DNA from: Citrus sinensis
Taxonomy: Eukaryota > Streptophyta > Magnoliopsida > Sapindales > Rutaceae
Reading direction: 5' to 3'
DNA length: 64,000 nt
Assembly (NCBI RefSeq): GCF_022201045.2
Contig: NC_068559.1
Span: forward strand, 2,206,501 to 2,270,500
The notes beneath the pieces are model-generated. The model ran no database searches, was not told where the DNA came from, and worked only from the letters and a program-made list of their open reading frames with translations. Positions 11,180 to 23,192 of the stretch are shown here, piece by piece. A program made the translations under genes and the position numbers. The stretch's first letter is position 1, and each line of letters opens with the position of its first letter.

Positions 11180-12059
11180 GTGTAATGAATAGGACAATGG
11201 GGATAGAATTTTAACTAGTCGGTTGTTGTATCCGCGTTGTGGATCGTTTGTGGTACGGCTTTCATCCAAAATATCTTTAATATAAGGGTGTATTTGATAT
11301 ATTGTATTGTATTATATTATATTATTTTAATATTAATATATTATATTATAATAATATTATATAATGTTTGGTGCTATATTGTATTGTATTATTTTTTAAT
11401 TAATTTAAATTAAATATTATATTATATTAATATATTTAAATTACATTAATATTTTATGTTATTATTTATATATATATAATATTATAATTAGTTGAATTAT
11501 GTATATATCAGTGAGTAAAAGGAAAAGGAACACCAAAATTTTTTCCTTCACCAAATATTTCTTTTTTAATTATGGGCTCGGATCATTGTTAACCGATGCT
11601 TCTAAGTCCTCTCATATATTGGAAGTAGTGCTCCTATCACACCACTAACTTCCTTAAGAAACCAAACTTATCTTCTTGCTGCAACTCATAGAATAAATTT
11701 TATAAGTGTGAGCTATTCGAACTCTCCAAAATGCTCATTAGACTCATTCTTTAATTTAATTTTTTATTACTAAAAAAGCCCTAAAGTATATTATTATTAT
11801 AGCCGAAACAAATATTTTTACAAAAAAAATTGCATGCTACTCCACCTTTAACTTGCCAATGCCCCATCGAAAAGGGCATAGGAAAAGAAGAAAGAAAACA
11901 AAAGAGGAAGAAGAAAAAGAAGAAAGAAAGAAGAAAGAAAGAGAAAGAAGAAAGAAGAAAGAAGAAAAAGAAGAAGAAACAAAAGACAAAGCGACGGCCC
12001 GCGTAAAGAATAAAATAAAATAAAAATAAATAATAAAATAATAAAATGCACAATAGCTG
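11180..12059. other. P450 upstream region, AT-rich, with purine-rich tract
   Basis: From 11286 to about 11510 the DNA is almost pure A/T with a GGGTGTATTTGATA-like start, resembling one end of a miniature element. From 11880 to 11990 the plus strand is a GAAAGAAG-type purine run; the long open frames on the minus strand there are low-complexity Phe/Leu translations and not genes. Confidence 0.45.
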
Positions 12060-12945
12060 AATTTTAGCTATATAAGGAAGGGCGTTTCCCTCATTTTGTG
12101 CATTGAGTTCTTCAGTTCTTTTTCTTTATTTGGAGAGTGATTTTAAGAGTTTAGTAATTTGAGAGTTTGGGTGTATTGAGATTTTGGGTAGTGAGCTAAA
12201 ATACTCAATATTTGTAACTCCTTTTCATTAGTAAAATATTTTATTTCTGTCTTCGCCCGTGGACGTATGTTAAAAGCTGAACCACGTAATTTCTTGTGTC
12301 CCTGTGTGATTTTGTGTCTCATTATTTCTCAATTTCAATTTAGTTGCGCGTCTGCTACACCTATCAATTTATTAATAGTGGTATCAAAGCTATTGGTTGA
12401 ATTTTTGGAGTCGGGTACTATTCACGTAAGGGGTACTGTTCACGTATACGGCATTGTTCACGTATACGACACTGTTCATATATATTGTACTGTTCACGAG
12501 AAACGGTGGGAGCGATCCAAGAATTTTATGGTGCAAAGCAGGGAGTAGTGGTGTGAGTAGAGCAACTGTGTGATTTTGTACATGTCTATGAAAGTTCTGT
12601 CAGAAAAGCGATAAGAGCCTAAGAAGTTTGGGTTTTAAGTGGAACCATTGTAACCCCTCCAGTCTTTTCTGGGAACTTTCTTGGTGTGCATTCTCACACA
12701 CTCACAACTATTCAAGGGTGGTACACTAGCTTGTGTATGATATTTATCAACAAAATGGCGGCGAAGTATGAAATTGAGAAGTTCAATGGGAATAATTTCT
12801 CGTTATGGAAAATGAATATGAGGGCAATTCTGAGAAAAAATAATTGCTTAGCAGCTATTGGAGAAAGACCCATGGAGATAATTGATTATGACAAGTGGAA
12901 TGAGATAGACAGTAATACCATTGCTGATCTACACCCGGCGTCACT
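12060..12945 (+). mobile_element. Ty1/copia LTR retrotransposon, 5' fragment (fossil)
   Basis: The right part of a 5' LTR is present, with a TATATAAGG promoter-like motif near 12070. A primer-binding site, TGGTATCAAAGC at 12379-12390, matches the 3' end of initiator Met tRNA. About five copies of an 18-bp TACTGTTCACGTATACG-type unit lie in the leader (12417-12500). A copia Gag start follows at 12755 (MAAKYEIEKFNGNNFSLWK). The similarity stops near 12945, after about 60 Gag residues. No protease, integrase, reverse transcriptase or 3' LTR follows, so this is a broken 5' remnant. It cannot be dated from an LTR pair. Confidence 0.8.
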
Positions 12946-14702
12946 AGGACCAGACGGATCACAGACACAGCCCATAAACATTATCTCTAGCCTAGACTGT
13001 GGGCTTTCCAACCCATATCGTGATGTAGGTCCAAGTCCAACTCAAATAGCATCCGAAACGATTTGCTCCTACGTGGTATGATATTATGCTTCTCGGGCAG
13101 GTGTCATACGATTTTGCTTTTAGATATACTCAAAATGTCTCATATTGTTTGATAGTTGAATCTATAAATATATTCCAATAACTGTTTGAAACCAGATGAT
13201 GTGATATTTTGACAACTCTCGCATTTGGATATTACACTCAATATGGGTGATGCGAGTTTAAGTCCTCATAAAAGCGTAGGTGTTGAGTATCCTCTCAAAT
13301 AAATTGGGTTGTTCAATTCATATATAGAAACATGAGTTAGTTAAAAAGAAAATCTTTGGTAAAAAATAAAAATAAAAATAAAAAGTCAAAATTTCAAAAA
13401 GAAAAAAGAATAACGATAAGATGAACTTAAAATTAAAGGTCAACAATATTATAAATACTATCCTGATGATGAAGTTTGTACAAATGTATTTATTTTCAAG
13501 GGTTAATCGAGTGGTTTTTAAACATTTGTTTTAGATAGATAAATATAATTACACATTATGATATTGTTTCATTTGTACTTGTTAAGATTGTCTATCTTAA
13601 TTCGAAACAAAAACAGAAAATTTTTGTCCTTGAGTCTTGTACAAATATGATATAGGTATGAAAATTTAGGGGTGTACGTTCAAAAAATAAAAATTTCAAG
13701 GATTTATATGAGTTTCCACTAATAGCAATGTTCAATGTCAATTCAATTCAACAATTGGCTGCAATAATTGAAATTGATTGCGTTAGATTTATAAGCAAGA
13801 AGATCAAATTGGTGGATTTGATTAACAAATATTCTTTACCCAAGTTAAAAAAAAAAGTTAAAAATATTTTGGGCTATGTATGTATTTATTTATCTTATAT
13901 AGGCTATGTATATTTACTTGAAGAAAAAAATAAATAGCAAATGGCATGAATAAATTTTGAGAAAGCGTGACAACTTTTTAAACCTAAATCTCCCTCCAAA
14001 GACCATCGCTCTAACCTCTTGTTTGAATTTGAAAACTCGAACTAAAACAAGCCCATGCTGCCGAACTCCAACTAGAATTACTGAATAATAACATTTAGAT
14101 ACCTTAATGTTTATATTATTACAGAAAAAACACATATTCCTTATATCTATAATAAATAGGTCCAACTTTTATTTTGAAATGCCCAATGTATCCTCATCCC
14201 ATTGGAAAGCAAGTTGCACCTAAAGGCTAAAAGTAGTTGTATTTTTAGTCTTTTAGTCATTTCATAGAGAAGAGGACCTATTTAGTAGAAATAGAGAAAC
14301 TATGTCATTAATGGAAGAAACAAAAACAAATAGGAACCTTAATGTTATTAACCTGAAAAAAACGAACAAACGATATAAGTACGAAACTTGGAGACAACCT
14401 TCGAATGCGCGCTTCTTGTTTTAATTCAAATCAAAATTTTTAATAACACAAGCAGATCTCCCAACACCCACGTCAAAGTTCAAAGTTCAAACCCTAACTC
14501 AATAACCCATTTCAATGTTATCTTCAACCTTAAAACTTTCATTTCTTGTGAAGAACAAAGTTTTTTAAACCTACCCATTTGAAGAAACCCCATGCTTCTT
14601 CAATCTTTTTCAATTCTTTGACCGACCCATAAATCGAATTTCTTGATTTTTAAGAAAAGGGTCGGCGCATAATCTTGAATTTGAGGTGGGCGTTTTGATT
14701 TG
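12946..14702. other. Intergenic, AT-rich
   Basis: At 12946 the copia similarity gives way to unrelated sequence. Up to about 13330 the base composition is mixed, and I could not assign it. The remainder is AT-rich. The last 250 bp carry the leader of the gene starting at 14703, with CAACACCCACG and C/T-rich stretches. Confidence 0.4.
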
Positions 14703-17700
14703 ATGGAGAATCCTGGCGATTTGGCGGGTGTTTTGGGTCAATCTTCATTGGTACCCAGATCCGATACAAAGGTTATATTTTTATTATAATTGGTTGCATT
14801 TGAGAGCATTTATGTTTTTATTTGTTTTTAATGAACATTTTCTGATATTACTCGTGTGTTTTTTTCAGGAGGTGGGCGAGAAGCGGAGCAGTGATGAATT
14901 AGGAGAGAAACACGAAGTTGCTCGAAAACGTGTTAAAATGAGAGATCTTGATGATGTGATTCAATCTGAAGGTAATTCCTGTAAAAGTTCCAATTTTTTA
15001 TCTTTTAGATTTTAATGACTTCTAAGCAACTCCACAGATTTAAATTTTAATTCAGATGTGTTTTTATTTTAACTTGTTGTTTAGTAATTATCTCTCTTTC
15101 TAATGAATTTAAATCTTTGAATTCAGATATGTGTGCATATAGTTGCCTAGAAACTATATTGTATTTTGAACTCACATGTCAAGTGTTGGGAACTTATCTG
15201 GGTTGCTCGCATCAATCTTAGAGACTTGTTTTTTTTTCACAGCAATTGGTGTCTGCAATAGGTCAGTATTTGATGTGCAAATTTGTTTGTTCTTGCATCT
15301 ATGCCACAGAAATCAATTCCCATCATTCTAAATCATTGAAAAACAAGGAACCTAATGATAAATTTCGGTCTGATGGAGAAGAAATGTCTCAAGTTACTGA
15401 GGTGCCTTTAACCTTGGATTTGGAGGCTTCTCAAGTGGAAAGAACGGGAAAAAGTACATCACAAGTTGTCGTAGATGTTGCCCCTGGACCACTAGATCTC
15501 ACTTCTGATGATTGCATTGCTAATAGAACAGACTGTGAAGCCAGTCCTAAATGTGTTGAGAATTCTGATAAGCTGTCATCTTTACATGGGAAGCACAGTA
15601 GGGAACCTGATAATAATTGTGCATCCACAATTCGTATTGGCTTGGATCTTAATGCAGAAGATGTTGCTAGCTCAGTTAACCAATACTCATTTCATCCTTG
15701 CAAAAATCGTAAGCATTTGAATATGAGAGATGCTTCTGAGTGTGCGAGTTCCACCGGATCACTTGAGGAAAAAGATTCCATGAGACTTTGGAAGGAGATG
15801 AAGCAAAATGGTTTCCTCTCATCTTCTCATGGAGGCATATCAGTGCAAAATAGTTTCCTCGCATCTTCTAATGGAGGCATATCTGTGCAAAATAGTTTTC
15901 TCTCTTCTCAAGGAGGGATGCCACCAGTGCCAAAGCAACGTGGGAGGAAAAGTAAAAATGATGCACAAAAGAAAAGGATGGAGCTCGCAAAGAGGGAAAA
16001 TGTTGACAGGTTCACCAAGATTGCTGCTCCAAGCGGATTGCTTAATGAATTGAATCCTGGGATTATTAACAATGTACGAAATAGGAAACAGGTATATTCC
16101 ATTATAGAGGCCATAGTAAAGTCTGAAAAACGTGAAAAGAGTCTCTCTGAAAGCAATCAGTCTAGCTATCTAAGAAGTGGAAGTAAAGATACTGATAACT
16201 TCATGGCCCCAGCAAATATGAGTGATTCAGGAATACATCGGCTCATCCACTCTTATGAAGATAGGCCGTCAAATACTCTATGTTTCAGCATGCAGACAAG
16301 TGGGTCCTCAATGGCACTAAACAAATCTCATCCTTCAATTTCAGAGGGAAAAAGTGCAGATGGTGACTCAAGCATGGTAGACTGTGAAGATGATGCACTA
16401 GCACTGAAGTTGTCATCATCAAATAAGGCTTCAGAATATGCTTGCACATTATCTAATGAGGAATCAACTAACTTTCCCAGTGCGTCATCTCTGTCTGCAA
16501 AAGGTCAGCACCTGAGCATCTGTCAGCTAGTTTCTTTCGCTTTCTTTTTAGATGTTTACTTCCTTCTCTCTGTTAGTTTTTCAAAATAAGTTAATGGTGG
16601 GAGAGAATATAAAGTACAGTAAAATCATTGTACTTTTAAGAAATGAGTAGTTAGCAAAAATTAGTAGGCAACTTGATTGTAAACCAATAAAACTAATGGA
16701 CCATACCTCTGTCTTAGTTATTAAGGATTTAACAATGATAAGTGAAAGAATGTTGACTGATGGTGATGTTTGGTATTTTAGCTGCTTCTGTTGCTTCACA
16801 ATGGTTGGAACTTCTTCATCAGGATATCAAAGGACGGCTTTCCGGTATTGCTCTTTTCTTCAAATTGTTATTGGATGTTTTTGACAGATCAGTATGTTCT
16901 AACATTGATGTTCTACTTTGTACTTGCAGCATTGCATCGCAGCAAGAAGAGAGTCCGGGCTGTGATTAGTACAGAGTTACCTTTCTTAATTTCAAAAGAA
17001 TTCTCCTCTGGTCAAGAGAACGATCCAAGCGTTGTAAATAATTGTGTTGCAGCCGCTCATATGCATCGTGAAAGATGGAACACGTTGTTCAATCAGATGG
17101 ATAAAGCACTTACTGAAGAGGAGAAGCAGCTTGTGAGTATATTAGAAGTATTTGCTACATATTTATCTTTTAAGAAATGGCATTCGTGCTGTTTTTTCTA
17201 TGACATGACATTTGGCCTTCACATCTAAGATATAAGCTAAGATTGGGGTCAAGGGACTAAGGGTATTTAATTTCCCTCAAACTGATTCTTTTGTCTGCTT
17301 GAAAATAAGGATATGATTTCAGTTTTTTGACGTAATTGATTGTGGATGTCAAAATTACTTTTGTGTGAATGGAGAAGGTAGCTCTTATCCAGTCTTTTCA
17401 TTAGCACTAAGAACTCTTTTTACATACACGAACATGAAATTGCTGCTAAATGATTTGCACTCTTCCCTCTGACTCTGCATTATCTATTTTATTGTCACTG
17501 ATCATTAAATTCGCGGTCCTCCATTATGCATTGAAAAATGCAGTGTAATTTTGATCTCCTTCTTGGATTTAAATTTTAGGAAAGCTGGTTTAACCAAGTA
17601 AAAGAAATGCAACTGCATTGTGATCAAGGCCTGCAATATATCCACATCAATGCAGGTTATGGTTTCCAACATCCGGGAATATCAGAACATGACTTCAGGT

Positions 17701-18738
17701 AAAGCTATTGGACTATTGTATTGTTCTTCTAGTTGTCTGTACAAGTACTATTCTAATTACTACAATACAGTGCTTCAGTTACTGGCCTCAGATTCTATAT
17801 AACCAGGGAAATTTTACTTTTGTAAGATACACAAGAAATGGAAAACAATATATTACCTGATGAGTTGAAAAGATACAGGACAATCGAAATATATATGACT
17901 TCAAGTTTATGGTGGAGGTATAGAGAGTTTTATCTTGGTTGTAAGCAGTGTCCTTGACAAAAGAGGAAAAAAAAAAGTGAAGAACGGAGATGTTATTTTT
18001 TGAACTTCGTTGTAAGCAGTGTCTGGCTGATTTTATACCAACTGCGTTGACTAGTATAGCCACCATCAGATGCTTTGATGTTCAATGATCTTGCTATGTG
18101 TTTTCTCTTTCATTTCTTGGCCTTTATTTTATTTATTTATTTTTTATTCTTCCTTATTATATCAAGTTGTTTTAACTTCCCTTTGTCAGTACCCTTGGTA
18201 AGCCAACTGATGCTAAACTCTAAAATTATGGAATGTTCATCACATGGTTGTGCTGTTCTATAGCTCCATTGAATTAGTTTTGCTACTACTTCAGTGAACT
18301 ATAGAACTTAAATAAAAATAATGTAACACCAAATTACATCCCTGATCAGTGGGTTAACATTTCCTCTGATCACATGTATGCTATCTGGAACATACCAAAA
18401 AAGGCAGTGGAGTTAAATAATATTATCATAATGGATTCAATTGTTTTGGATATTGGAAGAGTCTAAAGTGGTACGTTGTTATTAAGTGTTTTTGGGGCAA
18501 AATGTGAGCATAGATTCCTACTAACACAGCAAGTCATGCTGATATCAAGTGCTAAAGTTGGGCATATATTATTGGATTGAACCATAGGAATTTTGTTCAT
18601 GTAATAATAATAGTTTCATTTTGCAGTTCAGGGAAAGTGGATAGCTCACAGAAGGAACTGGCTGTTAGGGCAGCTGCGGCTTCCATTTACTCTACATGCA
18701 ATTTCCTAGCATCGAAGGAGAATGTATCCTGTTGCTGA
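14703..18738 (+). CDS. Unrecognised plant protein, probably nuclear, seven exons
   Basis: Exons are 14703-14771, 14869-14971, 15310-16503, 16782-16844, 16930-17132, 17580-17698 and 18627-18738. All introns are GT..AG and the phases fit, giving 620 residues. The N-terminal half is Ser/Asn-rich and acidic, with basic patches such as VARKRVKMR and KQRGRKSKNDAQKKR that could be nuclear localisation signals. Residues 220-255 hold an imperfect repeat (SSHGGISVQNSFL, SSNGGISVQNSFL, SSQGG). The C-terminal 170 residues look conserved and helical: ASQWLELLHQDIKGRL, ALHRSKKRVRAVI, MHRERWNTLFNQMDKALTEE, ESWFNQVKEMQ, then ELAVRAAAASIYSTCNFL near the end. I do not recognise the family and assign no function. 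Exon 3 could alternatively begin at 15245, but that breaks the frame. The last intron is long (928 nt). Confidence 0.82.
15817..15917 (+). repeat. In-frame imperfect tandem repeat within coding exon
   Basis: The unit is about 42 bp, encoding SSxGGISVQNSFL. Two full copies and a partial third (SSQGG) lie inside exon 3 of the 14703 gene. Units differ by a few substitutions and keep the frame, so the duplication was tolerated by the protein. Copy number may vary among relatives. Confidence 0.75.
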
Positions 18739-20011
18739 TCATCTGATTATATTTTCTCTCCCTTACGTTAGCCTAGAAACTCTTTGTGCATTTGACAAAG
18801 TAGTGATTAGCATAAGATCTTGCTATTTTGTTAGCATTCATTGGTGTAATAGCAATATCTACTTACTAGTAGAACTTTTGAATGTTCAGTTGGAAAGGTT
18901 GTATCATTTTATTTAACCAGTTTCATAGTTTTTGATGTACTCTCTGTGCTTCATCTTGAATAACTAATGAATCAGATTTCATTTCCAGGAGCATTCATGT
19001 CAAAAATGATTATATCATGTTGTTTCTGTTTATGTTTAGTAGAAAGGTTGTTTCATTCATAGACCTGTAAAAATGAAAAAATATGAGCTGAAGTTTGCAA
19101 TCAGGCATATTCCGTTACTCTTATCGTGTGTGTACATGTGGGATTGGGAAATAATAATCTTGAATGAATAATTGATGATGTTTTACTTGTTAAAATGGAA
19201 GGAAAAATGAGAATGAAACATGAGTTCCACATGTTTTTTAAATTAAGAAATGAGAACTTGATTTTCAGAGTTGGGAGTCAAGTTCTCATTCCTTTAATTA
19301 CCATTTTATTCTGCTCAAACTTTATAATTTCATTATTAAAATATTGTTATATTATTAAATTATTATTCTTATTCTTGTAATTGTAGTTAATATTAATAAT
19401 AATCATCATCATGATAATAATGATAATTATTATTGTTAAAATTATTATTATTATTTTCATTATTATTATTAATAAAAATAACAATTATTAACTAATTGCA
19501 TTTTAATAACTTAAAATAATTTGTTCCAATTCTTAGACATAGTAATCAGATCAATAGGAATACAATCTATTCTGATTTCAATTCCTAAAATTTAAGTAAA
19601 TAATTTATTTTGATTTTTCTTTCCATTCGAGTTCATTTTGATTATCAACTGGTAAATGCACCATCATATTAGATAACACCCACATTAACATGAACAAACA
19701 AATTTGTGCCATTCGTATACTATTTAACAAGCAAAGATTACATAATATTTGTATTTGTACACAAGCATACCAAAATACAAATACAGCCATTCACATGCTG
19801 AAGCAAATTGATTTTATATGCTCAAATATCTTTCTACTCTTGTGAGAGGACTTCTATAATTTACAAAAGGCTTATATTACAAATGGTAAGCATACAGCAG
19901 CTACATTACTAACAGGACTACTTGACTAGCAAAGTTAGGTTATATAATCCAAATGAGACATCTTTCCAACAAAATATCTCATCCCGTTACAACTGATTCT
20001 TTACAGCAGGT
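18739..20011. other. Convergent intergenic region, AT-rich
   Basis: This lies between the 3' ends of two convergently transcribed genes. About 19380-19490 is an ATT/ATA/ATC-rich low-complexity tract. The remainder likely holds both 3' untranslated regions. No gene is seen. Confidence 0.5.
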
Positions 20012-23000
20012 CTACAGCCAGTTTGGTGCCATCTTGCTTGAGGTTGGCTTTGAGGATGAATCATCCGAAACTTTGGCAAGCGAGCGATACTGCAATTTAA
20101 CACTCTCTGCATTGTCCAATGTCTTCACCACATACCTATTAAAGAGATTTGTGTTAAAAATTATTTCCGGGAGATACTTTCTAAGGATTTCAAGGAATGA
20201 AATCTCCTTAACTATGCACAAAAGGAAACAGACAACAAAGTGTACATGCTCTGATTAATGATTGAAATAAATTTTGCTTCTAACAAAGTTGGCGAGTGAA
20301 TTCTGAAAAAAAGACATGACCATAAATAAATATGTCTTGTGTTGATACTTGAAGCAAATTGATAAGCTGATTAATTCTGTCTATATACAAGATGATGGCA
20401 AGGTGACATTCATTGGCCAAACATCTAAAAAGAGACCAAGTAGGGTGCAAAAACTAAGTCTCAACAACATGCCAAGCCATAAAATCACTCATTAACATAA
20501 ATGGTAAGTAGAATACAACTAACCATCCATTTAAGCATTGTGTAGTCACAACAGCCTCGCGTCCAACAAACCGCTGCGGTGTCCTTTTGTTCCCCTGCTC
20601 CATTATTTCTCTAATTATTAATTACCATTTATATTAACACACATTATCCAAAAGCTTGGGACTTAGCTAGACAAACCTTTATGATCACCCTATCAGTCAC
20701 AGCAAATGGAAATTGAACACCTCTACCCCTTGGAGGATCCATAACAGTAGAATCACCGTAACTACCCTTGTCCTACACAAGGAAAGAGGAAAAAAAAACA
20801 TAATTATCTCATCCAAGACATAATGCATGAGAAAGAATAAAAAGAATAACAGAACATGCCACAATGGATACTTAAAAAGACAACAATAAGATGACAGCAA
20901 TGCATTACATCACAATAGGAAGAATAGTATTTCCTTCCATCTACCATGTAACATTATTATCTTAATCACCTAAAAGAAAAATGAATTTAGCCGTCAATCT
21001 TGTTTTCCTTTGTGAAACCTCTCACTTCTAGACTACATTATAATTTATTTAATAAAATATAAAACTGCAAACCTGGTCAAACTTCTCCCTCTTCCTTTTA
21101 CATGTGCGATAAAACTGTAATTCTTCCTCCCGTCGAAATGCTTGCACAGCAGCTCGCAGAGCTGTATTTAATGTACCACAATGAAGAGAGAAGCAGAAGT
21201 TATAATAGCAAGTACTGCATAAGTACGATTATACTTATTACATACTTTGTCTGAGCTAAACTTGGGACATAACCCTCTTCCAATCCCTTCAAAGCATAAA
21301 ACTGATATCTTACCCCTCGATGACAACTTTCCAGTTTAAGCAATATCTAGTATAATTTGCCTAACATATAACTTGAACAAAGAGAATAATGATATTCTTC
21401 AATGATAACAGAATATTTACTCACAGAGATTTGGAGCTATTGAGTCTTCTAAAACTGGCCGTGAACAGGTATAGCATGCTTTCTGAAATAATTCAACAGA
21501 GGATTAAGAACTCTATTAGTTCAAAGATGATGTCACTTTCATGACTTCCTTTGAGAGACTTGTTAGTTTAATGCACTTAAAAATCCTAGAAGTTAGAATC
21601 ATATCAAGAAAGAAAATGCACCCAGGATATGGGACTGAAAAACATGGCTCAAGGCATCATGTTAAATATGCACACAGTAGCAACAAAACTGGTTTTATGT
21701 TAAGAAATCAAGGGTACCAACCCCCAAGTCGAATTACACTTACGAGGCAGTAAGGCTTTTCTTTCAGATTCTGGTGTATTGAATTTGCTGTGATCATAAC
21801 TGTTATAATTGACAGAGTTTTGCCCGCATGTGCAAGGAAGAATACATTTACTGAGAACTCACCATTCTAATAACATGCTGCACTCCAGCAGCTCCAAAAG
21901 AATGTCCACAAGGTAATATCATTGCATCATCCATGAGATTTCCCCTGAATTTTGAAAAAGCAAGATAGATGAAAAAATACTAATAATGTCAGGAAATACT
22001 TATTAAATAAAAAAATCTATTAAGAAAGAAAAAACCACAAAATAAAATTGTTTCAGCAATAGAAAGCTAATTCCCAGTCACACAAGAGCCAACATTTTCA
22101 GATTATATCCTCCATGATAAGCTCCTAATGCGAGCTGAAAAGCAATGTTGATCAACATTGCCATGCCACATTGGAAAGTCATCTCAGTAACAAAAAACTA
22201 ACATCTAAAACCACTAAGTCAAGACAGCATCTTTAGTTTCGCAAAATAAACAAATTACAAGTGGTTGTGAAGATCATTAACCAAATTGATCAAATGATTA
22301 GAATTCTCCAACCCCAACGTATCTCAACCAGTAATCAAAACTAAAACAAATACACACGAATTGTATAAATTTAAAATAAAAATCAACAAGGTCTTACGTG
22401 ACAGGATCAGACAAAATTGCCCTTAGCGAGTCCCCGGACCCACTAATACCACACCCATTATCCACTGCAACACACTCTTTCTGCCCAGACCCAGATGAAC
22501 CTTCAGTCCCCTGCTGCAAATACTGGGAGTAATACACGTCACTATCTGCTTCCGCCACCGTAACAATTGCACCATTGTTAACATTTTGCCCGGCATTACC
22601 AATCTTTCCTTTTAAGAATAAAACAACAATATTAAAAAATTAAACCTATGTAACCAAGAAAAAATACAGACTTTCCACAGTCAAACAACCAAAAAATAAT
22701 ACTTTGCATTTAATTACCAAAATTCAGTTGATTCTTCGCTTTCCCATTTCCCATTTTTTCAACCCCTGCTGTCAAAATACCACAGTTCGTACTATTATTG
22801 TTATTATTACAATTCGTAACATTGCTATTACTATTGTGGTTGTTATTTTTTTCAGCTTCATCGACGTCATCGTCGTCTTCATCGTCGTCAACATCGTCGT
22901 CTTCGCCGTCCGACTCGTCAGTGCTGGGTGAAGTGGCGTTTCCGCTCCACTCACGAGCCTGCGGTGGATCGCGACGTTCAGGGTGGTGTTCGGTGAACAT

Positions 23001-23192
23001 CGTCGGTTGAGGTCGAAAATAGCGGTCGCGGTCGACGGAGAACATCTTGTCGTCGATGAACCCGGTGAGTTCTCGAGTCTTGGGACCCGGATCTCCGACC
23101 CGGTGCTGCTGGCAATTGAACGACCGCAAGGGGTCATCTTGAAAGACGAGCTGAGTATTCAGACCGTTTAGCGCGATTTCGTCAGACGACAT
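20012..23192 (-). CDS. PUB62: U-box domain protein, PUB62/PUB63 type E3 ligase candidate
   Basis: Eight exons on the minus strand are 23192-22718, 22608-22398, 21944-21863, 21482-21425, 21161-21073, 20772-20677, 20594-20524 and 20135-20012. All introns are GT..AG and the phases join to 401 residues. The N-terminus has LNTQLVFQDD, TGFIDDKMFSVDRDRYF, an acidic Asp run near 100-112 and an Asn-rich stretch near 117-140. The U-box spans about 217-295: LRAILSDPVTGNLMDDAMIL, PCGHSFGAAGVQHVI, KACYTCSRPVLEDSIAPNLS. U-box proteins pair with E2 enzymes to ubiquitinate targets. The C-terminal part (TDRVIIKGNKRTPQRFVGRE) resembles a small beta domain. The overall layout fits Arabidopsis PUB62/63, named from memory. 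The residual Cys/His here are U-box-like and do not make a full RING. Confidence 0.85.

Noticed and set aside
11781-12053. Long open frames on the minus strand rich in Phe and Leu
   Set aside because: They are translations of a purine-rich low-complexity tract, with no domain or splice context.
15245-15309. Alternative upstream acceptor for exon 3 of the 14703 gene
   Set aside because: It has a better pyrimidine tract but adds 65 nt, shifting the frame to an early stop; the acceptor before 15310 keeps the frame.
22704-23171. Plus-strand open frames rich in Ser, Ile and Val
   Set aside because: They are the antisense of the Asp- and Asn-rich coding exon 1 of the U-box gene.
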